DNA of 64,000 nt from Malus domestica (Eukaryota > Streptophyta > Magnoliopsida > Rosales > Rosaceae): NCBI RefSeq assembly GCF_042453785.1, contig NC_091676.1, forward strand, positions 1,433,501 through 1,497,500, in the 5' to 3' direction. The notes under the pieces were generated by a model. That model did not search any database, was not told the origin of the DNA, and saw nothing but the letters and a program-made list of their open reading frames with translations. Positions within the stretch are counted from its first letter, which is position 1, and each line of letters starts with the position of its first letter. The position numbers were made by a program, and so were the translations under genes. Shown piece after piece: positions 22,430-34,124 of the stretch.

Positions 22430-22835
22430 ACCTGCTCTCGCGGCCCAGCCTGCTCCTACCAAGCAGCCTTCTTTCGTGACCCAGCCTGCTCCCGACGAGC
22501 AGCCCACTACCGTGGTCCAGCCTGCTTCCGTCGAGCAGCCCACTCCCGTGGCCCAGCCTGCTCTCGTTAAGCAGCCTGCTCTCGTGACCCAGCCTGCTCT
22601 CGACGAGCAGCCCACTCCCGTGGTCCAGCCTGCTTTCGTCGAGCAGCCCATTCCCGTGGCCCAGCCTGCTCCTGTCAAGCAGCCCACTCTCACGGCCCAA
22701 CCTGCTCTTACCGAGCAGCCTGCTCTCGTGACCCAGCCTGCTCCTGATGAGCAGCCCACTCCCGTGGCCCAGCCAGCTTCAGTCGAGCAGCCCACTCTCA
22801 CGGCCCAACCTGCTCTCGTGGCTTTCCAAGCAGCC
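22430..22835 (+). repeat. Pro/Gln-rich coding minisatellite in the gypsy element
   Basis: Tandem imperfect repeats of about 33 bp encode units of the form QPAxVxQPTPVA (for example, EQPTPVVQPASV). They stand just upstream of the gag-like frame and were probably part of, or a leader to, its N-terminus. Such low-complexity expansions are common in plant gypsy gag regions. Some units repeat at a higher order of about 66-130 bp. Confidence 0.7.
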
Positions 22836-23018
22836 CAAGTCGGCCCAAGACTATCTCAACCATTCAGACCTACCATCGAGCCGAGGGTATTCTCACCACA
22901 TTTTTTTATGGATTTGACATTTCCCAACTCAAATCTCGCGCCCGGAGTCTACCACTCTTCCACTGCCCAATGAGGCGCATTCCTTCCAAGGTCTTCCAAT
23001 CCAAATGGCGAACAACAC

Positions 23019-24275
23019 TTGTCTCGACAAGTCATAGAGTTGACGAGCGCCATTGCACAACAGACAACCTTGGTGAATCAACTTTTGCAACGCATTGGGA
23101 TCCAACGTGCCCCGGACGAGGTATCCCGAAGTAGGACAAGGGCATACAGACCTTTCCAGCAGCGTCCCGGTAAGCAGCCACTCGACCAGCCACGAGCCGA
23201 ACGTTTGGGCAGTGTACATTCCCGTCTTAGTGCGCGAAGGAGCATGCACTCTCGATTAGGCCCACAGATGATCATACATTCACGGTTGGGGTCATACTCA
23301 GATAGTCAACATGAGCAACCTTCTGGACAAAGTGTCCATTCGCGGCTAAGCCCACAAGGAGCATCCTCCATCTCACATCAGAGTAGGCAACACGACGGAC
23401 GGAGAGAAGCAGTCACTCAATCCCGCTTAAGTTCAACCAGCAGCCTGCGAAGAACTCGCTCGCCAGCTAAGAATGCACCATATGCATTGCATCCGCGACA
23501 TAGACGAGCTAAACACATGGAAGAGCAGCCTAGACCAGCAAGTCATGGCTGGGGGCAGCCGATAGCTCAGCTACCCCAACAAAGGCAAATTCAGGAAGAA
23601 GTAGAGAGACTCTTGACCAAGCGAGTGCATGATTTCCAACACAACGAGGTCACCGACGAGGCACTTCGACGGAACATGACCAACATAAGCAGGTTACCCT
23701 TCACGGACGAGATCGAGCAGGCAGAGCCTCCACGCGAGTTCAGCATGCCACATTTCACATCTTTCAAAGGGGATGAAGACCCGGAGAGACACATAAAGCG
23801 CTACCGAAGTGCAATGATCCTTTATCGAAACAAAGATGATCTCATGTGCAAGATATTCGCCACTACTCTACAAGGCGAGGCGCAAGATTGGTTTTACACC
23901 CTGCCGCCACAATCCATCCGGAATTTCTACGAACTTTCTTTGGTTTTCACCAAAGAATATTCATCATATCGCTCGATCAAAAAGAATTCTGACCATTTGT
24001 TCTACGTCAAGAAGAACCTAAAAGAGTCGTTTCGCGACTATGTGAGGAGATTCAAAGTAGAGAAGGCAAAAATAGTCGGATGCAACGACTCGATAGCTAG
24101 AGCAGCCTTCCGAAAAGGACTTTCAGCAGACCATCCGCTATTCAGAAAATTGATCATGAAAGAAGATTTAACTCTGGCAGACTCTTTTGCTTTGGCAGAG
24201 AAGCATGCACTTTGGGATGAGGCTCGCCAATGCACATTAAAGGATTTGAAGAAGTACCCGACATCACCTCCCTAG
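23019..24275 (+). other. gag-like frame of the gypsy element
   Basis: An open frame of 418 residues. The second half matches plant retrotransposon gag proteins (FKGDEDPERHIKRY, then LQGEAQDWFYTLPP and SFRDYVRRFKVEKAK). The first half is Arg/Ser-rich with repeated HSRLG/HSRLS motifs. It belongs to the element's fossil coding region. Confidence 0.75.
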
Positions 24276-26605
24276 AAGCAGCGGAGGACTTATTCGCATG
24301 TTTGACGGTATCTAAAGTAGCAATAAGCTCTACCATCATACGAGAAGAGCTGGGGGCCCGACTACCTATATTCCACAGTTTAAAAACTTTCCTCGATGCT
24401 ATCAGTTGTATTCCACAGTTTAAAAGCTATCATTGATGTTATAAAAAATTCAACAGCTAATCTTGGCGATAGTTGTTGTAACCTAAAAGCTCAAGTTTTA
24501 CGTTCAAACGCACGCAGTCATCATCATGATGCACCATTCTGCCGAATCCAAACGTACGACGATAAAGGAGTAGACTTTAGCGGATGCAAAGTTTTCTAAC
24601 GAACATAACAACTCAGCCTAAAAGACATACCAATGGCAGAAGAACATTGGAAGGAACACTCAGAAGCAAATTTTGTCCTCGTTGTCCCAGAAGATTCTAC
24701 ATAAGAGCAACATGTACCGGCAGTTGAGCACTACCTCCTACCGCGCCTTCACGTCTAGCCTTGACAATGCAACAAAGTAGCCCAACGATGCCCCGAAAGC
24801 AGTCGAGCACACTTTAGCCGCACCTATTCCCTCAATGGAGATTTCTGGCATTTGCATGTCAACGGCGCATCCAACTACATAGGCTCGCGAGCAGCCGTGG
24901 TTGGTGGCAACCGACTACTTCACCAAATAGGTGGAAGCAGAGCCCATGACGACCATGATTCAGACGGACATAGAGCGCTTCATATAGAGGAACATCATTT
25001 ACCGATTTGGCATCCCTTAATCCATCATCACCAACAACGGCCTGTAATTCATGGGCAAAGATTTGGCGAAGTTCTTCAAAAAATATGGCATCAAGCAGCA
25101 TATGTCCATGCCGAGATATCCTCAAGGCAATAAGCAGGCCGAAACATCAAAAAAGATGGATATCATCTGGGAAGGTTCGTACAAGCTTAGCAGAATAGGC
25201 GGCAAGAGTAATTATACCCTCGCTACCATGAAACAATAAAAAGATCAAAAAGTAGTGGAGCGCCTACAATCTGAAGAAGTACCATGTGTGACCTCCCACT
25301 ACATCAAAGCCCGAAAACTCAAGAAGCTCGACGGGCACCACCTCACAAGTCGAGGACTATCCAGTTGTTATGCAGTTCCTACCTTACAGCTAAGTTCTCG
25401 TTCGTTTCACTCATTTTTCAATGAGGAATTCACAAGTAATCACAACTTGGCTCGGCTGCATGCTTACAACAACTGATCACTCCGCATTTCAAAAGAAGAC
25501 TACGCCCTTCTTAGGGACCAATCGCAGGAATTACGCCCCCCGAGGGACCAACCATGCTCTCTAGTGCGAGAGGGTAAACTAATTGCTCTCCAGTGAAATA
25601 GGGTAAACCAATTCCCCGACACCCATATGGGTCAGCTCTCCAAGACGGAAGGATAAACTTTACACTCCGAATATCCAGACGTGGATGAGCTTGGCTGCCC
25701 TAGTATAACTAGATGCACGATGGCTTGCGCTGGGATTCCTAAAAGTAGCCGCAATGGTCTTTTTCAATGCTTAGCTAACTGAAGGATTTTGGGTCTCTTG
25801 GCCTAATCCGTGGAGAACCGGGCCCTAGAGACGGAGAGGGCACATTACGCAGTACATCCGATGGACGGCTACCCTGGAATCCTAAAGCTGCTACCGAGTG
25901 CACTAAGGTAGCCTACGGATTCTGGAAGACTACCTACGGCTTGCCCTTCGAGCAGTAAAGCCATGCTAGACTTATACAACCGCACATTCTTGTGAAAGGT
26001 TAAACAAGTTAGCGCGCATATACGAAGTTTTATCCACTGCCGACATGCTACGTAGTCGATAAGCTTCAGCTCTGCCAAGAGCGGAACAACCTACACCAAG
26101 TCCTAAAGTGTTGTGATACTTGCTACGCAACCTACGGAATTGAAGAAAGTTAAGGTTAACAGCCTAGTGGTTACGCGGACTTGTCTGCTTCTGTAAGTAA
26201 GGCATCCGGCTGCCAACCCTATGGCTAACAACTTTGCAAAGTTCTAGACCAACACATACGGCTGCATAGGCTACGCGAGCTTGTCTGCTTATAAAAAAAT
26301 AGCATGCCTGCCACTGGTCTATCAAGTCTAAAGGTTAGGGCATGAACAAAAGAAGTGAAGATGAAGAAAAACGAAGGAAAACATGTTTATAAACAACTAG
26401 CAAAGGCTGAAGGAGTTCAAGCAAAATAAGAGCTACAAGGAAAAATAAAGAAAATCCTAAAGGTTACCTAAAATACTACACTACAGCAGCTTGGACATCC
26501 CACGACTACTCGGTCGCCACACCTTCAATAGCCATAACGCTCTTAGCAGTGGCATCATCCAGCGCTTCACCCCGGCTGCCCTAGCCTGGGCACTAACTTC
26601 TCCAA

Positions 26606-26983
26606 CTACTTCACCAATGGAAGCCTTAAAAGTAAAAGCAAGCAAGTCTTCCGGAGAAATAAAGAAGGTCTTAAAACCTCAAGCCCATCCTTCTCACCCT
26701 TCAGCTGCTCATTCTTCTTAAGCAGACTAACACGGACGCGCTGCAGCTCATCCACTCCCTTCTTAGCATAAGCAACGAAACGAAACTCAGAAACTGCAAA
26801 CTCAAGATCTTGAATATGAGGTATGTAACATCCAATCTCCTTCTCTGCACTTTCATGGTTAACTTGGATCGCGTCAAGCCTAGTCCTCAAGTCAACAATC
26901 TTTTGGCGAACGATCTCAAGCTGCAAATGAGTGGGGGTAGACATATGAGACCCCTTCAAAGCAACAAGCTCAGAATCTGCCAT
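26606..26983 (-). other. Antisense frame 1 within the gypsy element
   Basis: An open frame of 125 residues on the strand opposite the element. It has a probable coiled coil (LEIVRQKIVDLRTRLDAI and VRVSLLKKNEQLKGEKDG). Tat-lineage elements are known to carry extra antisense frames between pol and the 3' LTR, and the location fits. No enzyme motif is seen. Confidence 0.45.
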
Positions 26984-27048
26984 AATATTTGCTGTCTCCT
27001 TAGCAGCCTTGCTATATCTGCATCATAGCAAGCAGAGCAGTCCTTCTA

Positions 27049-27687
27049 TTATTGGGTCGTATGCTTCGCAAACGAGCTTGGGCAAACATTTTCTGACGCC
27101 ATCAACAAACTTGGCACAAACGTCCATGTTTTCAAGAGATTTGGTTTCAAAAGCACATATATCTCAGCAGCCTCCCCAGAAGTAGGCTTAGTGGATTTCT
27201 CACAGCTGCCTACGCGAGCAGTCTCCTCATTCCCAGCAAGCGAATCAGTCTTAGCAGCATAAGGAATGGGCCTTGGCGCCACTTTAGCAGCAGAGTCCAC
27301 CTTATCGCTCTTCATAATAGCAAGCATCTCCAAAGGTAAACCGGACTTTGCTCCCAACAAACGTCTTGGTACAACATTCAGCACTAGGGGCATGACATGA
27401 CCTTTATGCCGAACAATCCTATCAGCAATCGTACTAGCCATTCTTGACATGGCAGTCGCAACATGCTCAGACCTAGCAGCCTCATTTTTCGTCCCCTTGG
27501 AAAAAGTCAAGTCAATCACAAGCCTGGAGGCAGTCGGCGAACCCACGCGAGCGAAAGAAATCTTTGGTTTTTTTCTCAACCGGCATCTCTTGAGCAGGCA
27601 GGGAATATCCCTTTTTCCACCTACACTTGTAGCAAGATCCACAACCGTGATTGGACGAGCCAATGCATCCGCCTTGATCCTATTCAC
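27049..27687 (-). other. Antisense frame 2 within the gypsy element
   Basis: An open frame of 212 residues opposite the element, next to antisense frame 1 and in the order expected if both came from one antisense gene. It is basic and Ala/Ser-rich (PITVVDLATSVGGKRD, RLVIDLTFSKGTK). I do not recognise a domain. A competing plus-strand frame exists at 27449-27940. The antisense one is favoured because it is longer and lies beside the coiled-coil frame. Confidence 0.4.
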
Positions 27688-28446
27688 CTCATATTTCAGG
27701 AGCAGCCTACTTTTCTCTCAGCGAAGAGGACTAAACAGCCAACGACATTCATGGTACTCAACAGGGGAGCTCAACCCAACATTCCAGCAGCCCATGAGAC
27801 CCACAATCTCCTCATTTCTCTCAATCGCCAGCCTGGCCCGAGTCAGGTCCAAGAGCCCAAAGGACATGAGCCATGCGGCTCGCCTAGCACTGCGCCCCAG
27901 TGCCACAATCCGCGACCCCAACCGCACAAGCTGCCCTTAGCTCAAGCCAAGCCAAGCTGCCCAAGTAATGGTCTCTGCCATGATATCTCCTTGGCCCATG
28001 CCGAGCCAACTCCTGGTCCCTGCCAGCCGACGTGCTGCACCACCCCGACGGCTGCCCCGCAATAGCACTATCCAAGAAGAAGGCAAGAAAAATTAAATTT
28101 TTCTTACATCGGTGCGGCACGGAGAAAACGAAGAAATCAACGAAAGACGGTCCTTTGCACGGGCAAGATGTAGAAGATTGCTAGAGGAGGGGGAACAAAT
28201 ATCCTCTAACTTTCTCTCTCTTATGAGGTATAATAAATGGCTCTCCATAGTTGATTTAATAACCCACTTAAGGTGGACTTAAATAGGCTTTAAGAGAAGT
28301 TTATTTCCCTTTCCTAGAAGGACCTAATTTCCAATTAAAGAGAGAATCAACATCAAAATAGGAAGCAATCCTACGTTTCCTGAAGCAAGAAGATCTCTAC
28401 ACCTGCTGCCCTTTCTTACGAGCAGCCCAACAGGTGTGGGGGCATT

Positions 28447-29183
28447 TGTGGAGCCAAAAATATTCACTAGGCGACACGTGGACTTTTGAACAAAAGAGGA
28501 CAAAAATACCCTTGAGGCATACCGGGATTCCTACGCGCAAGCAGCGGGAAATTATCTTTCAATCAAGTCAAAAGTGTCCAAAAAAGGTAACAATTAAAAA
28601 CCTCTTTCATCAAATCCTTTCTATAAGGTATTTCCCAAAACCTAGTATTTTCTATTTCATTATTTAGCTAATCAATTAGCTAAATAATATATACCTACCA
28701 TATCTCCTAAAATCATCCTTAATAGTCAATAAAATCACCCAAATTGATAGTCAAAACCGGCCACCACCATTCCCATCCTCACCTTTCCCATTTTCCTTAT
28801 TAAAATAGTCATTCATTTTTATAACCACCCATTTATTCTTTTCATATTTAATTAGCCAATAAATTGGCTAATTAAACATGAAATTGAACCCCACAAAAAA
28901 CCTTTAGTGGCTGGTTACTTTTATTCAAAATTGGGCAAGGCCTAACTCTATAAATAGGCACCTATTCTCACCAAAAAAATCAATTCCAACACTTTGGCAA
29001 AAATCCCAAAATTCTCTAAACACTCTTTCTCTCTAAATTCTAACTTTGGCATCGGAGGTTCTTCGGCCAAAGCCCCCCCCATTCATCGTGGGCGCGTGTG
29101 GCTCTTGGCCTTAACCTAAGGTGTTAATTGTTTTGTAGGTGCAAAATTGTCCAAGATCAAGGAGGAAGAAATTTGCATCCACA
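28447..29183 (+). repeat. 3' LTR of the 8.0-kb gypsy element
   Basis: 737 bp, beginning TGTGGAGCC and ending GCATCCACA. It follows a purine-rich tract and is followed by target repeat AAAAC (29184-29188). Confidence 0.92.
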
Positions 29184-29239
29184 AAAACTATTGGAGAAAA
29201 TCATTTATCTAATTTCTTTTTTGAAGATGATTTGAATTG

Positions 29240-29520
29240 ATTTGAGGCTCATAAAAATGGATGAGGATCCGGATCTTTTTTGTGAGAATTCAGTGAATTT
29301 ATTAATTGTATCCGTTCATTACAAATCATGTGATTCGTTTTTTTAGTTACTATTTATGTTTAATTTAAAATAATTTTTTATCGTATGATGTAGAATGAAT
29401 AAACACAATTAAAGGATTTGCGGGATCCATGTGAGGATCCGAAGAGGATTCTTATTCATTAAAATGGATCTTTTTCCCATATAAGAGGATTCTCATTCAT
29501 TAAAATGGATCTTTTTCCCA
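29240..29520. repeat. Possible MITE and local repeat in PMEI2 upstream region
   Basis: GAGGATCCGGATC near 29262 and GAGGATCCGAAGAGGATTC near 29431 bracket an AT-rich core and may be the ends of a MITE. The phrase ATTCATTAAAATGGATC followed by CCCATATAA occurs twice in tandem (about 29454-29484 and 29494-29524). The boundaries are uncertain. Confidence 0.35.
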
Positions 29521-29601
29521 TATAATGACGTTTCTTTCTCGTACTACATAAACCCTCCCACTCCTACCTCAGTACATGTACACCCACGCATGCATGCAGT
29601 C

Positions 29602-30113
29602 ATGAAGAAGACTGAACGCATCACGACCCAGTTTCTCCTCTCTCTTGTCTTCCTCTTTTCATTCCTCTCACACCCAATCGCAACATTCGGATCCTCATCC
29701 AATGAAACGGATCAGCTGCTTGCCAAGGAACTCTTGACGTCGGCCTAACCAGTGCCCAGAGTATCGTCAACTACTTATCCAGCATTCCCCGAGAAGCCGA
29801 CCCGCGTGCCGTGGTCGCCCTTAACGACTGTGTCGAGGCCTTTGGCACCGCCGCTGGCCGCATTCGCAGCTCTCTTAAGCAGATGCTCCTGCTCAGCTCC
29901 CCCAGCTCCCCGTCCTTCAGGCTCGAGATAAATAACGTGCTGACGTGGATAACCGGTGCGATTGACGACGGGGATACCTGCACGGAGGGATTTAAGGAGG
30001 TGGTGGAGGGTCCGTTGAAGACCGACATATCCAATAGGGCGGAGGATTATAAAAAGGTTACTGAAAATGCGCTTGCACTGGTTCGTACAGTTGCCGAGAA
30101 GCAGGCGCCGTGA
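29602..30113 (+). pseudogene. PMEI pseudogene (copy 2)
   Basis: The start is readable as a signal peptide (MKKTERITTQF, then FLFSFLSHPIATFG). It then jumps to QLLAKELLTSA and a stop. The rest of the domain is in another frame (SAQSIVNYLSS, ALNDC, SLKQMLLLSS, DDGDTC, ENALALVRTVAEK) and ends at a TGA at 30111-30113. Relative to the intact gene at 18007, about 100 bp encoding the first two cysteines (RTSC...C) is gone, and the join shifts the frame. The downstream part is otherwise open for 100 codons, so decay seems recent. Its promoter was duplicated and then separated by the 8-kb gypsy element. Confidence 0.85.
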
Positions 30114-30890
30114 TCAACCCTCATCTAGTTCTAGTAGTTTTTTTTGTCTCTGTTGGAACTGTCAATTAGTGACTTGATTACTGAAGATAAGTAAAGGTTT
30201 AAATCTCATTTGAAAATCTGTTATGGATTACAATTTACAGTTCAATTAGTTTCTAGGGCTTATTCACCCAAAAGTTTACAACTAGATTTTGGGTACCCTT
30301 ATGGGGACAGGGTTACTACATGTACAAGACCGGCTATAGTAGTTAAAGTGAAAAAACGAACTATACAATAGCAGGTTTTGTCCGACAGTAGCCGAAACCT
30401 TATGCTAAAAAAAAATCCCTCCTCCTGGGAAACTCCTGCAGCTCTGATATCGCTTATTAGTTTTCAAGAAAATCCTTCCTCTTTGAGCAATGAAAGAGTG
30501 CCAATCTATATGTTTGGGAGAGATAATCGGTGAACATTAAAATTAAATGATAAAATTAGTAATCCTAAACCCCTCATCTGAATTTCTGTCCATATTATTG
30601 ACTGGCTAATATACTGCACTATGGGGTGGAGGATATGTTAGAGTATGAGTGTGATTCATACAGTTTGGTAATAATCCTTGTTATCTCAGATTGCTATAGA
30701 GAAGTCTTAATATGTTTATGAGAGTTAATTCGACTTTGGTTTGGATTGAAACTCTGTGTTGATAAGCTTAAGAATATAACTTGTACAATGATTTGGTCTT
30801 GTATTCCTTGTAGGATTATTATAGGGTAATCCATATTTTGTAGTATAAAAACCACAAGCCCCTGCTCTCACAAAAATACGCTCTTATTGT
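30114..30890. other. Intergenic, nothing recognised
   Basis: 3' flank of the PMEI pseudogene and AT-rich spacer. TTTTGTAGTATAAAAACCAC near 30838 resembles a TATA region, but no gene follows on the plus strand. Confidence 0.35.
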
Positions 30891-30895
30891 TCCAA

Positions 30896-31235
30896 TTACC
30901 TATAACTTGGAGAGCATTGAGTTTTGCAGAGAGGAGAAGGTTGTGTGTAGAGGGTGTCTTGGTATGTGTCCATGTGACAGTTAAAGAAGATGGAGAAGTC
31001 GGATTGTACACGCAGTGCCATGGCTTGATGCTTTACGTGTCCTGCTGTATTCTTGAACCCAGTTCCTTTTGGCAACAAAATAGTTTTCAACTGCAGCAAA
31101 GGTTGCGGTGTTCATGGTTATGACACCATCCGCGTGGCTCTTGCTTCCACTGATATTGGTCATGGTTGGACCGTCACCAATCATCACAACATTGGTCATT
31201 TGCTTTTGAACGATGACAGTCGCCTCGGAATCCAC
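30896..31235 (-). pseudogene. Pectinesterase catalytic-domain fragment (inverted)
   Basis: The minus strand encodes MTNVVMIGDGPTMTNISG and [19 protein letters not shown]. After one frame shift it continues [18 protein letters not shown], then [16 protein letters not shown]. These are the mid-part motifs of plant pectin methylesterases, including QAMAL and YQDTLY. Similarity stops right after DTLYTQ. About 95 residues remain of more than 300. There is no intron where the PME at 61979 has one (after ATFG), so this comes from a different PME subfamily or a processed copy. Its orientation is opposite to the three other PME loci here. Confidence 0.75.
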
Positions 31236-34120
31236 TCGTCTTTTGGCTTAATGGACTAGCACCATCTGATGTCTTTTAACAGCACACATGGGAAAGACTG
31301 GGAAAGACTTCGTGAAGTAGTCTAGAGGTATGTGTTGCACATATCACTTCAATATTTGCATATGTAGAACATATTTGATGTGTTGGTTGTGATTTAGTTG
31401 GTATATTCTTGCGTTCTTGGCTAAGTATATTAACATAAAGCCTATGGTTAATCTTACAGGATATGCATAAGGTTACCAGCACTGCGCTTGAGCTCCTTGA
31501 TAAAGTTATGAGTTGAGATTTTCTGCACCCATTTTTGCATGTGGCCCCTCTGTGCCTTTGTTAATTGGCTGAGGATTTGGTTTATTTTTTATAGATGGGG
31601 AGGCGTTCGGATCACAATGAGGTTGCCCTCGCTGCGATTTTTTTATTCTTTTATTTTTATTTTTTTGAACTAACAAATTATATACATTAAGAGAGGTGTG
31701 GTCTAATTAATGAAAGGGTAAATTTTGTGAAAAATCAATAAAAAGTTACAATATTAACAATAGATCAATAATATTTATGTTAATTATAAATAGGTCAATC
31801 ATGTATTGTGATCCTTAAACACATTTAAAATAAACAAAAATTACAAAATCTGCCACTACAGTTGGCACCCACTTCAAGTAACACTCCCTTTCTCATAGTT
31901 TTATATTTGAAATAAGTCAATACATAGTATGTTTCCTGATTTTATTTTTTACATTTGGATTAGTGTTCATTGACTGGTTTCGTTTTTTACATCTGTCTCA
32001 TGCCTCTTACATGCTCCTTTGTACAGTGTCCGTTTCTTGGTTTTGTTTTTTTACATTTGGATTCAGACACTGCAATGGAGTGTTTGTTTTCTGGTTCTGC
32101 TTTTTAAATTTAGATTCGAACACTGCAATATAGTGTCCATTTCCTGGTTACCTTTTTTATTAGTTGAGTAGACTCTTCCATCTAAACGAAGGGGGAGAGA
32201 GAGTGATAGAATATACATGTTCTAACTATTTATAGGATTTAGATCCTCTCAAGATCAGTTCCATAGGAATATAATCCAACGGCCAAAGTCTTTTCCTCCG
32301 CCTCTCTTCCCTTTCAACTCCTCTTTCTCCCTCGCACCCCTACATCTTACCGTTGTTAACAAACCTTTGGAGGTCATCTGTGCTCTAAGTCTGATTTATT
32401 TTTTTGCTACCCCTTACTATTTTAGCTTTTTATTTGTCATCTCTTTCTTCTTCATCTTCATCTTTGAGATTTTTCTCTCTATAATTTTTCCATAGTTATG
32501 AAAAAGATATTTGCAACCCAAAGACATTGGTTTGCACGACCGTCTCTTTGTTGTTTCATTAACATCGGCTGAGATTTTAAGGTCGAGGGACTTGCAATTG
32601 AGGGATGTGGCGGTGATGGGGCTGATTTAAAGAGGGCTGTGAAGGACCTGTAATTGGTGGTTGTGGGTTGGGTGGGTTGTGGCGGTGTTGGGGCTAATTT
32701 TGAGGTGGGGTTGAATTTAATTTGGAATTTGGGGAGTTAGTGGTTCAAGGTTGAGAGCTTCGACGTGAGGGAGAAAGAGAAAAGTCGAGGGGAAAAGAGG
32801 AAGGATAAGAGATTTTTGGCTAGAGCATGATACTAAAAAAAATTTACATCAAAAAAATCAACTAGAGCATGACAAGCGGATAAATGAGAAGTACTCTCCA
32901 AGTGAGCTTTTGATGTATTGTTATATAAAACGTAATGATGTCGCAGTGTTTCTTTTAATTAATTAATTTTTTCTTTTTGCGTGTGACCATTTTTATTAAA
33001 AAAGTAGACACATAAAAGGTTCACTCTTAAAAACACTTACACACATAATTTATATGTACACAATGGTGGAACTAAGATTTTAACTAAATCTGCATGCGCA
33101 TGATAAGAAAGTTGTCATATTACACATTCATTTTCATATACTTGACCAAAACTCATGTACATGACCTTGACCCACACTTTGTATTGTCTTGATTAATCAA
33201 ATTATCTATTTGGTCCTAGTACACATATATTCGGGAAACCTTATTAATTACTTGCAAGCAACATCAACCAAAATTTTCTATTTTTCGTGAATATCATTTT
33301 AGAGTCATCAGCCAAATTTTTTTTATTTTTTTATTTTTTTGTATCATTGATAGTCATCAGTTATAATTAGTAGGGTAAATTGACATTGTTGGGGTCACAT
33401 CCACCTATTTTCCCCGCATTGGCATCACTAGTGTACCTGCACCAGCAAATTCAATTTGGAGATAAAGTTCAGAAACCCGCACCAACAAATTATCAATTTG
33501 GAGATTAAGTTCAAAAATTCGATGGACCACTATGGTCTTTATGGAATCAATAGTTCAGAAATTTGATGGATAACTATGTCATGTTCCTTATATTATTTGA
33601 AGAGTTATGTGACCCATTTGCACGCTCATAATTTGATAGCCATGCATGCATGCTGGCTTCTATTTACTAGGTAGTACCAAAAGTGATTGCGCTCTACATC
33701 AGTCTACAACGTGCATTGCATTCACATTCAAATATAGTATGGCATAAATAATAAACCTAATCAATTACCAAATGAGAACCCTATCGATATTAGAGGTAAA
33801 GATTGAAAAGATTGGGTTCTTGCTTATTTGTTAATAGTTTGGGGTTTGTCCATTTTTGTTATGAACACGTATGAATCCCTTTTTTTTTTCTCTCTCTATA
33901 GAGTTTCCAGCCTTTTCTTCCTACTGTAGCTCATATGTGAGAAAGGAATATAACTAACGGAAAATTTTATATTAATCCTTGTCTAAGATTACTTTTTGAA
34001 TAAAACCTTGTCTAAGATTAAAAATTAATTCTAATCATTGGCATTTAATTGTAATTTTTGAATATTAAATAGGTTGTAATAATTATTGAGTTTTTTGTTT
34101 GTAGGTTATACATTGATTTC
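31236..34120. other. 2.9-kb gene-free stretch
   Basis: No gene is recognised. At 31459-31517 an acceptor-like TTACAG is followed by an open stretch (MHKVTSTALELLDKVMS, stop) that resembles the last helix of a PMEI. It could be another relic but is too short to call. Around 31970-32160 the words CACTGCAAT and GAGTGTTTG recur in an AT-rich context. The rest is AT-rich without structure that I can see. Confidence 0.35.
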
Positions 34121-34124
34121 CCAT

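Larger units (their letters stand above)
21172..29183 (+). mobile_element. Ty3/gypsy LTR retrotransposon (Tat-like), 8.0 kb, decayed coding region
   Basis: LTRs at 21172-21906 and 28447-29183 (735 and 737 bp, TGTGG...CCACA) are flanked by the 5-bp repeat AAAAC (21167-21171 and 29184-29188). A likely primer-binding region (TTGGTGCTTTCATTGAG) follows the 5' LTR, and a purine-rich tract (GGTGTGGGGGCATT) precedes the 3' LTR. Inside, in order, are a Pro/Gln repeat region, a gag-like frame, a short integrase-like remnant near 24.9-25.15 kb, and a 3' third with frames on the opposite strand. Most of pol is absent and what remains is broken in many places, so it is not autonomous. By eye the LTRs differ by about a dozen substitutions, under 2%, suggesting insertion within roughly the last million years. 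Confidence 0.9.

Noticed and set aside
22401-22801. Gly/Cys-rich minus-strand frames of 99-130 codons
   Set aside because: Mirror images of the Pro/Gln coding minisatellite on the plus strand.
31459-31517. Exon-like stretch resembling the last helix of a PMEI
   Set aside because: Only 17 codons of weak likeness. Too short to annotate as a gene or pseudogene.
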